Positions 1-8,728 of a DNA stretch of 13,629 nt are shown here, piece after piece. The position numbers and the translations under genes were made by a program. The DNA is from Flavipsychrobacter stenotrophus. GTDB taxonomy: Bacteria > Bacteroidota > Bacteroidia > Chitinophagales > Chitinophagaceae. Each line of letters starts with the position of its first letter. Within the stretch, counting starts at the first letter, position 1. The stretch is taken from the NCBI GenBank assembly GCA_947371715.1, contig CANBQQ010000038.1, positions 1-13,629 of the forward strand, in the 5' to 3' direction. Below the pieces are notes generated by a model. That model worked only from the letters and a program-made list of their open reading frames with translations. It was not told where the DNA came from and did no database searches.

Positions 1-3000
1 GCAACACCGAAGCCGGTGACGACAACCGGGGGTATGGCGAGTTGCCTATGGAGGAATACAAGTACTGCCGGTGCGCCTGCAACTAGTAATTTTATGGGGA
101 ACTACAATATTTATGGCGTCAATTCGGGCACTAATAATACACTTTATGCGGGTAGGACAGCCGCTAATAGTGCACAAACGATCGTCAATCAGTATAATCT
201 CTCGACAGATGCTGCGTTCAATTCCTGTACATCGGCATACAAAGCCACCTTCCTGGGCAGTGGAAGAGAAGCAAGCACCTATACTGAGAATCAGTTGGGT
301 GCTCCTTCATCAGGTGTAACAGTGCCATCAGGAACCACTTATGCAAAAAATGGGGCAACGACAATTGCGATCCCTGCAATAACTACAGACTATGCAGGCA
401 CCACAAGGCCGTCAACTCCTGATATAGGTGCTAAACAAGTAGTAAGTGGTACGGCTCCTGCGGCCGGATTACCTGTTATTGCAATAAGCACTCCTTTGGC
501 CAACAGCTTCTGTGAGGGGACGACCACAACCCTTAATGTAACAGTTTCTTCAGCCAACACCGTTACTAATGTTCTGCTTTACTATAAGGCATCATCAGAT
601 GCAACCACTACCATAGCAAGTGCAAACAATAACTCTGTAGGTGGGTGGAAGTATGTAGCAGGAGTTAATACTAGTGGGGCGAACTGGCAGTTTACGTTGG
701 ATTATTCATTGTTATCCGCTTCGTTACTGGGTACTCCGGTAACAATATCATACTTTGTAGAAGCAAAAGATAATACATCGCTGATAGGGATATATCCTCA
801 GGTTTATTCTTGTCCACCGGCTGCATTACCTATTGCCGCCGGTGCTGCCGGCCCATCGGGTTCACCCGCTTCGGCCTCATCATACGTTGTTTCTACCCCC
901 AGCACGTTTGCTACCGCAATAACACCATTGGTGATGTGTGGCACTGGCAATACCGTATTGCTTAATATAAATACACCTGCACCACAAGATCTAACTATTC
1001 AATGGAAGCAAGACCTGGGAACAGCCGGTGTTACTTATACAAATATATCCGGTGCTACTTCTAACAACTATCCGGCTACACCACCAGCGTTTTTAGTGCC
1101 TTCAACAACCAACAGGTATGAGGCGGTATTAACATGCAATGCCTTTACCGGTGCAGTACAGACTTACACGAGCACACCGATCTCTTCAACTGACTATTCG
1201 CCTGCAGTTAGTACGACCACCCCTGGTTCAAGATGTGGCCCGGGTAGCGTTGCACTGTCTGCTACAGGTGTTGGTGGTGTTGAAAACTGGTACACCTCTT
1301 CGACAGGCGGCTATCCCATTGCAACCACTGCTTCAGGCGCAACATTTAATACACCAAGTATTTCATCTACTACAACTTATTATGTTTCTGACTCTACCGG
1401 TGGTTTTGGAACAGGTGCGTCGGCAGTGCAGACTGTGGGTCCCACAACTCCAGTGGCGACCGGAACAAATGCGGCAACGACGATTACGCCAGGTTACGCT
1501 ACATATGGTGTAGACTTTATGGTGAATACTTACCCAATTGTCATAAAATCTTTAGACATATTTCCGGGAACAACAAATACGCTATCTACTTACACAATAT
1601 CGGTTTACAACAACGCTACTTCTACTATTGTAGCGTCGTATCTTGGTACAGGAACCACATCTAGTGCCGGGTCTACCCCGCAAACCGTAAATGTTGGTTT
1701 TTATTTGTTGCCCGGTAACTACAGAATGGCCTTCAGTAATATTTCAGGTGGTAATACCATGTATCTGAATACGGCCGGTGGTGCATTCCCTTACAATCCT
1801 ACGGGCAATACATCAAGTACAATGACTTTGTCTTCTTCTTCCGGCAGCAGCGGCACCTACTATGCGTTCTATAACTGGAAAGTGCTTTCAGGTTGTATGA
1901 GTAGCCCTCGTACACCGGTTGTTGCAACAATTAATGCGCTCCCCGATGCAGGTACAGTTACGGCATCTCCGGCTGGTCCTTGTACTGGAGGTACGGTTAC
2001 ACTGTATGAGTCAGGAACTCCAACCGGCAGCGGTACACTCGTTTCCTATAGTTGGTCTGGTCCTTCGGGTGTTGTTGCCAGCGGAACCGGTCCTTCTGTA
2101 GGTAATGCGTCATTTGCCCCTACAGATACAACTTATAGTGGTTACTATTACCTTACTGTTACCTATCCAGGTGTTGGATGTACCAGCACTTCAAGTGTTA
2201 CTAATTACGTGACCGTCAATCCTGCCGTTACGCCAACGCTTAGTGGTACTTATTATGGTTGTATCGGTGCTGCAAACAGTACCCTTTCTGCATCGCCAGG
2301 TGGTGGTACCTGGGCGGTTACCGGCGGTGGGTCTGGTGCAGCTACTATAAACTCAAGTACCGGCGTTATTACAGGTACATCTACAGGTACAGTAAATCTT
2401 CAATATACTACGCCATGCGGAGCATCAGTGGCTGGTGTATATACGGTTAGTACAACTCCGGCCACTATTACAGGGCCGAGCAATGACTGCTTAACGGGTG
2501 GTGCAGTGGCTTATACCAACGTGGTTGGGCCTCCCGGAGGAGGTTCTGTTAGCTGGACAAGCGGAAGTCCGTTTGTTGCTACTATCACTTCAGGAGGTTC
2601 ACTGAATCCTGTGTCAGCTGGCGCAACTGTAATTACTTACACTATCAATACGCCGCTGGCCGGAAGTTGTGCTACAACCTTAAGTATATCAATAACAAAC
2701 AATTCCCCAGGTACGATAACTGCTGCCGGTGGTGCTACATCGATGTGTGTTGGAGCGACCCTACTATTGTCTAACGCAACTTCGGGTGGAGGATGGAGTA
2801 GCGGAGCACCTTCCATAGCCTCGATAAATGCATCTAGTGGTCTTATAACAGCAAGCACCCCATCGGGCACTCCGGTTACATTTACATACAGTACAGGTTG
2901 CGGCTCTAACCAAACGTACAATGTAACCGTAAATGGTATATCCATTAGTTCGATGTCAAGTAATTCGCCGGTTTGTTCCGGAGGAACGCTGTCACTCACT

Positions 3001-6000
3001 CAAACTACTTCAACCGTGCCAACCTCGTTTAGTTGGGCGGGTCCTAACGGCTTTGCTACAGCGGTTTCAGCTAATCCAACAATTTCGTCGGCAACATTTG
3101 CAGCATCAGGTACCTATACCTTTACAGCTAATTCAACCGGATGTGCTTCTGCATCCAGAACTATCTTTGTTGATGTAAACGTAACGCCTACCGTAACAGC
3201 ATCAGTCACTTCCGGCGCAACCATTTGTGTCGGTGGTAGTTCTTCTTTGCTGGCAACACCCGGCGGCTCATCAGCTACTACCGTTTACGCCATTCCGTAT
3301 TCACCAATTTCCTTTACAGCATCTGGTACCTACAGCAGTAGCCTCGGTACATGGACTGGTGGTACCGATGATGGCGCATTCAATGTGTCCCTGCCGTTTA
3401 GTTTTAATTTTTATGGCAATTCATATTCGTCGATCAATGTATCAGCAAATGGGTATGCAAATTTTGGCACCATGATATCGAGCGGTCATAATTCACCGGC
3501 TGCCCTGCCATCATCTTCATCATCTACAGTGCCTCAGAATATGATAGCACTGTTCTGGCATAACCTGAATGTTGGTGCAGGAGGATCTATAACATATGGT
3601 ACTACCGGAACTATCCCGCATCGTCACTTTATAATCAGTTATAATAATGTTCCGGATTTCGGTACAGCCAACGCTAATTCGGGCCAGATCGTACTCAATG
3701 AAACAGATAATTCTGTTGACTTGTTTGTAACGACCACAAGTTCTGCAACTAAGGTTTGTGGTGTGCAAAATTCAACCGGAACGAGCGCCGCAACAGGCAA
3801 TGGCAAAAATAATACCAGCTATACCGTGTCTTCAACATCAGGTGAAGGATGGCGTTTTGCAGCACCTAATTATACTTATTCTTGGTCTCCGGCCGGATCA
3901 CTGAGCAGCTCGGTAATTTCGAACCCGGTATCATCAGGATTATCTTCTAGTGAAACTTATAGTGTTTCAATTTCAGATCAGAACATTAGTGCCCTTGGAG
4001 GGTGCCCGAGCGCCACATCCACCGCTGCAGTAACTGTGAATCCTGCACCGTCAGTAGCCAGCGTCACTCCGTCTGCATCAAACTTGTGCTCTGGCGGTCC
4101 ATTAACGCTTACCGCGGGATCTGTTTCGGGCGGTACTGGATCCTTTGTTTCTTATATATGGTCTGGCCCGGGTGGTTATACAAATACTGTTACGTCTATT
4201 GGTACGCTTACCGTGTCTGCTACACCTACTTCTACAGGTGCATATAGTGTGGTAGCTAACTACAGCGGCAGTGGTTGCTCAGGTGTTACACCAGCGGTTT
4301 CTTCTGTTGTGACGGTTACGCCTCAGCCTGCTATTACTTCGGTAACACCGTCGTTCTCGAGTGCCTGCGCAGGATCTTCGTTGACAATTACAACGACTTC
4401 TACCGGTGGCGTAGGAACAAGTACTTATACATGGAGTGGTGCATCGATCGTTTCTACTACAACAAGTACCGGCACATCGCCTGTATTCTCGCCAACTTTA
4501 GCAGGTTCAAATTCTTATTTGGTTTTGTTGCACTATGACGGCGTTGGGTGTATAGATTACGGATCTACTGTAACAGTAACCACTAATCCGAATCCTTCCG
4601 CCTCTGTGAGTCCGGCTATGCCAAATATTTGCCAACCAACTACTGCCGCCTCTATTGGCTTAAGCAGTATCCTGGGCTCACCAACTACCTATAGCGTTAC
4701 CTGGGATGCAACTGCCCTTGCCGATGGTGGTTTCAGTAACATATCAGCTGCATCACTGTCTGGCTCTTCAGTTACACTAATTTACAACCCATCGGGTGGC
4801 GCAGGTTCTTTTGATGGTACATTGACACTTTCAAATGGTACTTGTACCAGTGCGCCTTATCCTGTACATACTATCGTGCATGCCGAGCCTCACGTAGCGG
4901 TTTCTGCCATTAATACACCATGTGTTGGATATGCAGGTAGTATCGTGTTCACAGGTACTGATAGCGCAAGCGTAGCTTATAAAATTGATGGTGGTTCTAC
5001 AATTAATTTCCTTTTTGCCGGAACTACCCATACGCTCTCTACTGGTGCCATTACATCTGCACATAACTACCTCATAGTTGATGTTCACAACCCGGTTTGT
5101 ACAACAATGACAGACCCTGTTATTGGGACAACTATCACTATTACTCCTACACCAATGGCATGGGTAGGTGGTACCGGAGGCGCAGGTCATGAGTCTGAGT
5201 GGAACAGAATTACCAACTGGAGTTGTGGCTTTGTACCAACAGTTGCTGATGATGTACAGATATCTGCCGCGGCATTTAATCCTGAGGTGCCGAGTGCTTT
5301 CACCGCAACTACGAAAAACCTTACTGTGAGTAGTGGGGGGGTACTGGTTATAGATGGAACCGGTGAAGTTGATGTGAAAGGTTCATACAATAATAGTGCA
5401 CAGGTACTTGGTGCTGGTAAGGTTATCTTGAACGGTGGATCTTCCCAGACCATCACAGGTATCGGTACAACTAATAATCTTGAGTTGGATAATAGTGCAG
5501 GTGCCACCATAAACACTGGCTCTCGACTGATCATAGGTAATACAATCACCATCACTTCGGGTACCCTTACGACCAATGACAGCCTGGAATTAGCATCTAC
5601 TGATACGAACGCCACTGCCCGTATTGCTGAGATACCATCATCAGGTGCGGCAATAACTGGTCAGGTGAAAGTAGATCAATATGTTATGGGTGGCTACCGC
5701 CGGTTCCGTTTCTTCAGTCATCCATTCAGCGATACTATGTCACTTAGTCAATTGCAACCGTACATAGATATCACCGGTCCTGGTGGTACTGCCAATGGTT
5801 TCAGAAATACAGCATCTAATTCACCATCTGCATTCAGGTTAGATCCTTATACAGAGAATTCAAGTATGGGCTACGATCCGGGTTGGAAACCATTCACAAG
5901 TATCAATACAGGTGCTGCTGATTCCAATAAGGTGCATCCGGGCCAGGGTATCCGATTGCTGATCAGAGGAGCAAAAGGCGAAGGTTTAGGATATCTGGGT

Positions 6001-7080
6001 TATATAGGTGGATATACGGTATCGCCTACTACCTTTAAGATGATGGGCAATGTAAATCAGGGCAATGTTTCTATACCGCTTGCCCAGGGAGCATCGCCCA
6101 CAATACAAAGTTATAATATGGTGGGTAATCCTTACGCATCTCCTGTAGATATGGGTACAGTCATCTGGAATGCCAAGGCAGCCGGTCAGGTTATGGGTGG
6201 TGCGTTCTTCGTCTTTGATCCTTCTCTGGGTGCCGGTGGACAGTTCGTTCCTGTTAACTTGAGTGGTTCACCTATTCCTTATTACGTGCAGGCCAACACT
6301 TGTATACAAGTGCAGGCCGATCATGATGGTGCGCACATCGACTTTACCGAATCGGATAAGTCAGCAACAACTTCTAACTATCTGTTTAAGGCTCCGGTGG
6401 AATACACTAAGCTGAATGTATACGATGAAAAGTATCACATGTGGGATATGTTGCAATTTGATTTCAACGATAAGGCTACTGATGAAAACGATAAAATGAT
6501 CGACGCTGCTAAACCAATGGGTATTGCTGACTTCAATTTCTATAGTCAGTCTGCCGACAATCAGAAGCTTGCGATAGATAGCCGTCCGTTTGCGGCTGAG
6601 AAGATCATACAATTGGGTATCACCAGCGGTTACCAGCAGACATTCATTATACGTGCTGACAATGTAGTTGTACCTACAGGTGGTAAGTTGGTGCTTCATG
6701 ACAAGTTGCTGGAAAAGTATGTTGATCTGAACAAAGGCACCGAATACGCCTTTACTATTAGTAAAGACAAAGCCACACAGGGCGATCGCTTCGAACTAGG
6801 GATGAAATCAACTGCTCCTGCACCTGTTAAGCCGCTTACAGTGAGCATGACACCTAACCCAACTACTGATGATGTAAAGATCAGTTTCACATCAGGTAAG
6901 AAAGAAAAGGTAACAGTTCGTGTAATGGATATCAGCGGTGTAAGTATCTACAGTAAAGACCTTGGCGAACAGCAGAATGGTACAATAAGTGTTCCGTTGA
7001 GCAGCTTTGCTTCAGGCATCTATATGGTAGAACTGACACAGGGTGATGAGAAAACAACACAGAGATTGGTGAAAGAATAA
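1..7080 (+). CDS. Giant secreted multidomain surface protein with T9SS type A sorting domain (5' partial)
   Basis: This is the C-terminal part of a very large exported protein, probably a cell-surface adhesin or matrix-like protein; its ligand is unknown. The frame is open to the left edge, and the first in-frame start (GTG at 16) falls inside a domain, so the true start lies upstream. Residues below count from that GTG. Residues 1-145 look like the end of a parallel beta-helix (PDIGA motif near 137). Residues 150-290 and 300-395 are beta-sandwich-like, 402-460 resembles the Ig_7 module, and 475-625 is jelly-roll-like. Ig/BIG-like modules fill 640-1100 and 1285-1712, with a beta-sandwich domain (FNFYG motif near 1130) inserted at 1110-1281. 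A 'WVGG...TNWSCG' domain starts at 1716, and a region with RRFRFFSHPF at 1895-1904 follows. The T9SS sorting domain is at about 2271-2354. Most modules carry a Cys near each end. Domain names are from recalled family patterns. It is followed by a terminator, so it ends its transcription unit. Confidence 0.9.
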   Translation, partial: ATPKPVTTTGGMASCLWRNTSTAGAPATSNFMGNYNIYGVNSGTNNTLYAGRTAANSAQTIVNQYNLSTDAAFNSCTSAYKATFLGSGREASTYTENQLGAPSSGVTVPSGTTYAKNGATTIAIPAITTDYAGTTRPSTPDIGAKQVVSGTAPAAGLPVIAISTPLANSFCEGTTTTLNVTVSSANTVTNVLLYYKASSDATTTIASANNNSVGGWKYVAGVNTSGANWQFTLDYSLLSASLLGTPVTISYFVEAKDNTSLIGIYPQVYSCPPAALPIAAGAAGPSGSPASASSYVVSTPSTFATAITPLVMCGTGNTVLLNINTPAPQDLTIQWKQDLGTAGVTYTNISGATSNNYPATPPAFLVPSTTNRYEAVLTCNAFTGAVQTYTSTPISSTDYSPAVSTTTPGSRCGPGSVALSATGVGGVENWYTSSTGGYPIATTASGATFNTPSISSTTTYYVSDSTGGFGTGASAVQTVGPTTPVATGTNAATTITPGYATYGVDFMVNTYPIVIKSLDIFPGTTNTLSTYTISVYNNATSTIVASYLGTGTTSSAGSTPQTVNVGFYLLPGNYRMAFSNISGGNTMYLNTAGGAFPYNPTGNTSSTMTLSSSSGSSGTYYAFYNWKVLSGCMSSPRTPVVATINALPDAGTVTASPAGPCTGGTVTLYESGTPTGSGTLVSYSWSGPSGVVASGTGPSVGNASFAPTDTTYSGYYYLTVTYPGVGCTSTSSVTNYVTVNPAVTPTLSGTYYGCIGAANSTLSASPGGGTWAVTGGGSGAATINSSTGVITGTSTGTVNLQYTTPCGASVAGVYTVSTTPATITGPSNDCLTGGAVAYTNVVGPPGGGSVSWTSGSPFVATITSGGSLNPVSAGATVITYTINTPLAGSCATTLSISITNNSPGTITAAGGATSMCVGATLLLSNATSGGGWSSGAPSIASINASSGLITASTPSGTPVTFTYSTGCGSNQTYNVTVNGISISSMSSNSPVCSGGTLSLTQTTSTVPTSFSWAGPNGFATAVSANPTISSATFAASGTYTFTANSTGCASASRTIFVDVNVTPTVTASVTSGATICVGGSSSLLATPGGSSATTVYAIPYSPISFTASGTYSSSLGTWTGGTDDGAFNVSLPFSFNFYGNSYSSINVSANGYANFGTMISSGHNSPAALPSSSSSTVPQNMIALFWHNLNVGAGGSITYGTTGTIPHRHFIISYNNVPDFGTANANSGQIVLNETDNSVDLFVTTTSSATKVCGVQNSTGTSAATGNGKNNTSYTVSSTSGEGWRFAAPNYTYSWSPAGSLSSSVISNPVSSGLSSSETYSVSISDQNISALGGCPSATSTAAVTVNPAPSVASVTPSASNLCSGGPLTLTAGSVSGGTGSFVSYIWSGPGGYTNTVTSIGTLTVSATPTSTGAYSVVANYSGSGCSGVTPAVSSVVTVTPQPAITSVTPSFSSACAGSSLTITTTSTGGVGTSTYTWSGASIVSTTTSTGTSPVFSPTLAGSNSYLVLLHYDGVGCIDYGSTVTVTTNPNPSASVSPAMPNICQPTTAASIGLSSILGSPTTYSVTWDATALADGGFSNISAASLSGSSVTLIYNPSGGAGSFDGTLTLSNGTCTSAPYPVHTIVHAEPHVAVSAINTPCVGYAGSIVFTGTDSASVAYKIDGGSTINFLFAGTTHTLSTGAITSAHNYLIVDVHNPVCTTMTDPVIGTTITITPTPMAWVGGTGGAGHESEWNRITNWSCGFVPTVADDVQISAAAFNPEVPSAFTATTKNLTVSSGGVLVIDGTGEVDVKGSYNNSAQVLGAGKVILNGGSSQTITGIGTTNNLELDNSAGATINTGSRLIIGNTITITSGTLTTNDSLELASTDTNATARIAEIPSSGAAITGQVKVDQYVMGGYRRFRFFSHPFSDTMSLSQLQPYIDITGPGGTANGFRNTASNSPSAFRLDPYTENSSMGYDPGWKPFTSINTGAADSNKVHPGQGIRLLIRGAKGEGLGYLGYIGGYTVSPTTFKMMGNVNQGNVSIPLAQGASPTIQSYNMVGNPYASPVDMGTVIWNAKAAGQVMGGAFFVFDPSLGAGGQFVPVNLSGSPIPYYVQANTCIQVQADHDGAHIDFTESDKSATTSNYLFKAPVEYTKLNVYDEKYHMWDMLQFDFNDKATDENDKMIDAAKPMGIADFNFYSQSADNQKLAIDSRPFAAEKIIQLGITSGYQQTFIIRADNVVVPTGGKLVLHDKLLEKYVDLNKGTEYAFTISKDKATQGDRFELGMKSTAPAPVKPLTVSMTPNPTTDDVKISFTSGKKEKVTVRVMDISGVSIYSKDLGEQQNGTISVPLSSFASGIYMVELTQGDEKTTQRLVKE
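1933..4596 (+). repeat. Tandem Ig-like / BIG-like protein modules within the giant surface protein
   Basis: Diverged protein-level repeats of about 75-95 residues. Type A modules have a 'C-x-GG-x-L-T' start, a 'YxWSGP' strand in the middle, a 'GxGC' near the end and a 'VTVNPxP' linker. Examples start near C656, C987, C1358 and C1451. The last two are adjacent, with first cysteines 93 residues apart. Three BIG-like modules (around C749, C825 and C911) sit between them; the first and third carry 'GGG-W', an 'ATIN/ASIN' motif and 'G-x-IT'. The DNA copies differ too much to look like recent duplications. Such modules usually act as stalk or spacer in surface proteins; that role here is inferred. 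Confidence 0.7.
6826..7077 (+). other. T9SS type A C-terminal sorting domain of the giant surface protein
   Basis: The last 84 residues begin with PLTVSMTPNP, continue through a DDVKISF strand, a VRVMDISG motif and GIYMVEL, and end in RLVKE. This order (PNP motif, DxSG turn, GxYxV/L strand, basic end) is that of the Por secretion tail, which directs proteins across the outer membrane by the type IX system and is normally removed on arrival. The region is clearly richer in Lys, Asp and Glu than the modules before it. Confidence 0.9.
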
Positions 7081-7099
7081 TTTCACTTTTTACTGATAA

Positions 7100-7135
7100 A
7101 AACGGGCCATCTTCCCAATAGGAGATGGCCCGTTT
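7100..7135 (+). terminator. Rho-independent terminator after the giant surface protein gene
   Basis: A perfect 13-bp stem (aaacgggccatct at 7100-7112 with agatggcccgttt at 7123-7135) encloses a 10-nt loop. It begins 19 nt after the stop codon and is followed by a short T-rich stretch (ctttatttt). It separates the surface protein gene from miaB. Confidence 0.88.
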
Positions 7136-7175
7136 CTTTATTTTACAGAGGGTTTCTTTATAATAATAACATGTA

Positions 7176-7204
7176 TTGTTTTCTCTCTTTATAACTTAAC
7201 TTTG
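7176..7204 (+). promoter_or_regulatory. Bacteroidota-type promoter for miaB
   Basis: A perfect TAnnTTTG -7 element (TAACTTTG, 7197-7204) lies 18 nt downstream of a TTG -33 core (7176-7178). The spacing fits the Bacteroidota primary sigma factor. The start codon is 24 nt after the -7 element, leaving a leader of roughly 18-20 nt. That leader is A-rich and has no Shine-Dalgarno sequence, as is usual in this phylum. Confidence 0.75.
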
Positions 7205-7228
7205 CCCGATAAATTACAAAAATAATCA

Positions 7229-8647
7229 ATGACTGAAGTGCTGCATAAAGTTGTGGATGAAACGAGGCAGGGAGAGGCGTATGCTCCATTTGTGAATGAC
7301 CCGAACCTGTTCAGTAAGAAATTTTACATAGAGAGTTATGGCTGTGCCATGAACTTTAGCGATAGTGAGGTAATTGCTTCCATCTTAAATGATGAAGGAT
7401 ATGGTTCTACCAGAGATTACGAGGAAGCCGATCTGGTGCTCATCAATACGTGCTCTATTAGGGAAAAGGCCGAACAAACTATCCGTACCCGGTTACAGGC
7501 TTTTAAGAAAGTAAAGGAAAAGAGTCCGGGCATGCTCATTGCCGTAATGGGCTGTATGGCAGAACGCCTGAAAGCAAAATTATTGGAAGAAGAAAGGTTG
7601 GTAGATATCGTTGTTGGTCCTGATGCTTATCGCAGCTTGCCTGGTCTTATTGAAGAAACTACAGGCGGGCAGAAGAGTGTAAATGTGCTATTGAGCAGGG
7701 AAGAAACCTATGCCGATATTGCGCCAATTCGCCTGGATAGTAATGGTGTTACCTCTTTTGTTAGCATCATGCGCGGTTGCAACAATATGTGCACATTCTG
7801 CGTAGTGCCTTTTACCCGTGGACGTGAGCGCAGCCGAGATGCGGTGAGTATTCTGAACGAGTGTCGTGTACTGTTCGATCAGGGTTACCGTGAGATAACT
7901 TTGCTGGGACAAAATGTGGATAGTTACTATTACACCGGTGCAGATGGCATTGATGTGACCTTTGCAGCCTTACTGGAAAGTGTGGCTCAGATTGATCCAT
8001 TACTACGTGTAAGGTTCAGTACTTCTCACCCTAAAGATATCACCGATGATGTCCTGCATACAATGGCGAAATACCACAACATCTGTAAGTATATACACTT
8101 GCCGGTGCAGAGTGGCAATACGCGCATATTGCAGCAGATGAACCGCACTTATACCCGTGAATGGTATCTGCATAAGGTAGACAGGATAAGAACTATCATG
8201 CCCGATTGCGGTATCAGTACCGATGTAATATCAGGTTTTTGCACAGAGACTGAAGAAGAGCACCAGGATACATTGTCATTGATACAAGTGTGCAACTTTG
8301 ACATGGCCTATATGTACTCTTACAGCGAACGCCCCGGCACACTTGCAGCACGTAGGTTTAGAGATGATGTGCCTGAATCTGTAAAGAGCAGAAGGCTGGC
8401 TGAGATCATCAAAATTCAGAAAGACAATCAGGCGATAAGTTATAGAGCCGATATAGGTAAGATCTTTGAAGTACTCATAGAGGGTAATAGTAAGAAGAGC
8501 GAGAACGACTGGAGTGGCCGTACAACTCAGAATAAAGTAGTTGTGTTTCCTAAGGGAGATGCGGGCCTTAAAAAGGCTGATTATTGCCATGTAAAGATCA
8601 CGCAGGCTACCTCTGCTACTTTGATAGGGGAGTTGGTTATAGCTTAG
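7229..8647 (+). CDS. miaB: tRNA-2-methylthio-N6-dimethylallyladenosine synthase MiaB
   Basis: This radical-SAM enzyme converts i6A37 to ms2i6A37 in tRNAs that read codons starting with U, after MiaA has added the isopentenyl group; it acts in the cytoplasm. The N-terminal methylthiotransferase (UPF0004) domain carries the three conserved cysteines of the auxiliary 4Fe-4S cluster: C39 (ESYGCAMN), C75 (INTCSIRE) and C109 (MGCMAE). The radical-SAM cluster motif CxxxCxxC is C184, C188 and C191 (RGCNNMCTFC). The C-terminal TRAM domain, about 408-471, includes GRTTQNKVVVF. The 472-residue length is normal for MiaB, and all catalytic cysteines are present. The 'SYGCAMN' and 'GRT-x-N-K' motifs favour MiaB over the related RimO and MtaB. 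The ATG at 7229 is preferred because a good promoter lies just upstream and it keeps the full N-terminal domain. The gene is monocistronic and converges on the protease gene. Confidence 0.96.
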   Translation: MTEVLHKVVDETRQGEAYAPFVNDPNLFSKKFYIESYGCAMNFSDSEVIASILNDEGYGSTRDYEEADLVLINTCSIREKAEQTIRTRLQAFKKVKEKSPGMLIAVMGCMAERLKAKLLEEERLVDIVVGPDAYRSLPGLIEETTGGQKSVNVLLSREETYADIAPIRLDSNGVTSFVSIMRGCNNMCTFCVVPFTRGRERSRDAVSILNECRVLFDQGYREITLLGQNVDSYYYTGADGIDVTFAALLESVAQIDPLLRVRFSTSHPKDITDDVLHTMAKYHNICKYIHLPVQSGNTRILQQMNRTYTREWYLHKVDRIRTIMPDCGISTDVISGFCTETEEEHQDTLSLIQVCNFDMAYMYSYSERPGTLAARRFRDDVPESVKSRRLAEIIKIQKDNQAISYRADIGKIFEVLIEGNSKKSENDWSGRTTQNKVVVFPKGDAGLKKADYCHVKITQATSATLIGELVIA

Positions 8648-8671
8648 CGGTATAATAGTAAAAGATAAAAT

Positions 8672-8709
8672 AAAAGAAGCCTTCCACAATCTTGTGGAAG
8701 GCTTCTTTT
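8672..8709. terminator. Bidirectional rho-independent terminator between convergent miaB and protease genes
   Basis: A perfect 17-bp stem (8672-8688 with 8693-8709) closes on the 4-nt loop ATCT. On the + strand it starts 24 nt after the miaB stop and its 3' arm ends in TTTT. On the - strand it starts 19 nt after the protease stop, and its 3' arm runs on into a longer T-rich tail (the complement of 8660-8676). It therefore serves both genes, with the better tail for the leftward one. Confidence 0.9.
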
Positions 8710-8728
8710 GTAGAACTAGAGCGAGTTA

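Noticed and set aside
16..18. GTG at 16 as the true start of the large surface protein
   Set aside because: The frame is open to the left edge, there is no signal peptide after the GTG, and the sequence there is already inside a beta-helix-like domain. The gene is treated as cut by the window.
1933..4596. CRISPR array or DNA-level tandem repeat in the Ig-module region
   Set aside because: The repetition is at protein level only; no identical direct repeats of constant length with spacers are visible.
5187..5615. A 142-codon open frame antisense to the surface protein gene
   Set aside because: The + strand frame through this region is continuous and domain-like. The antisense product has no family features.
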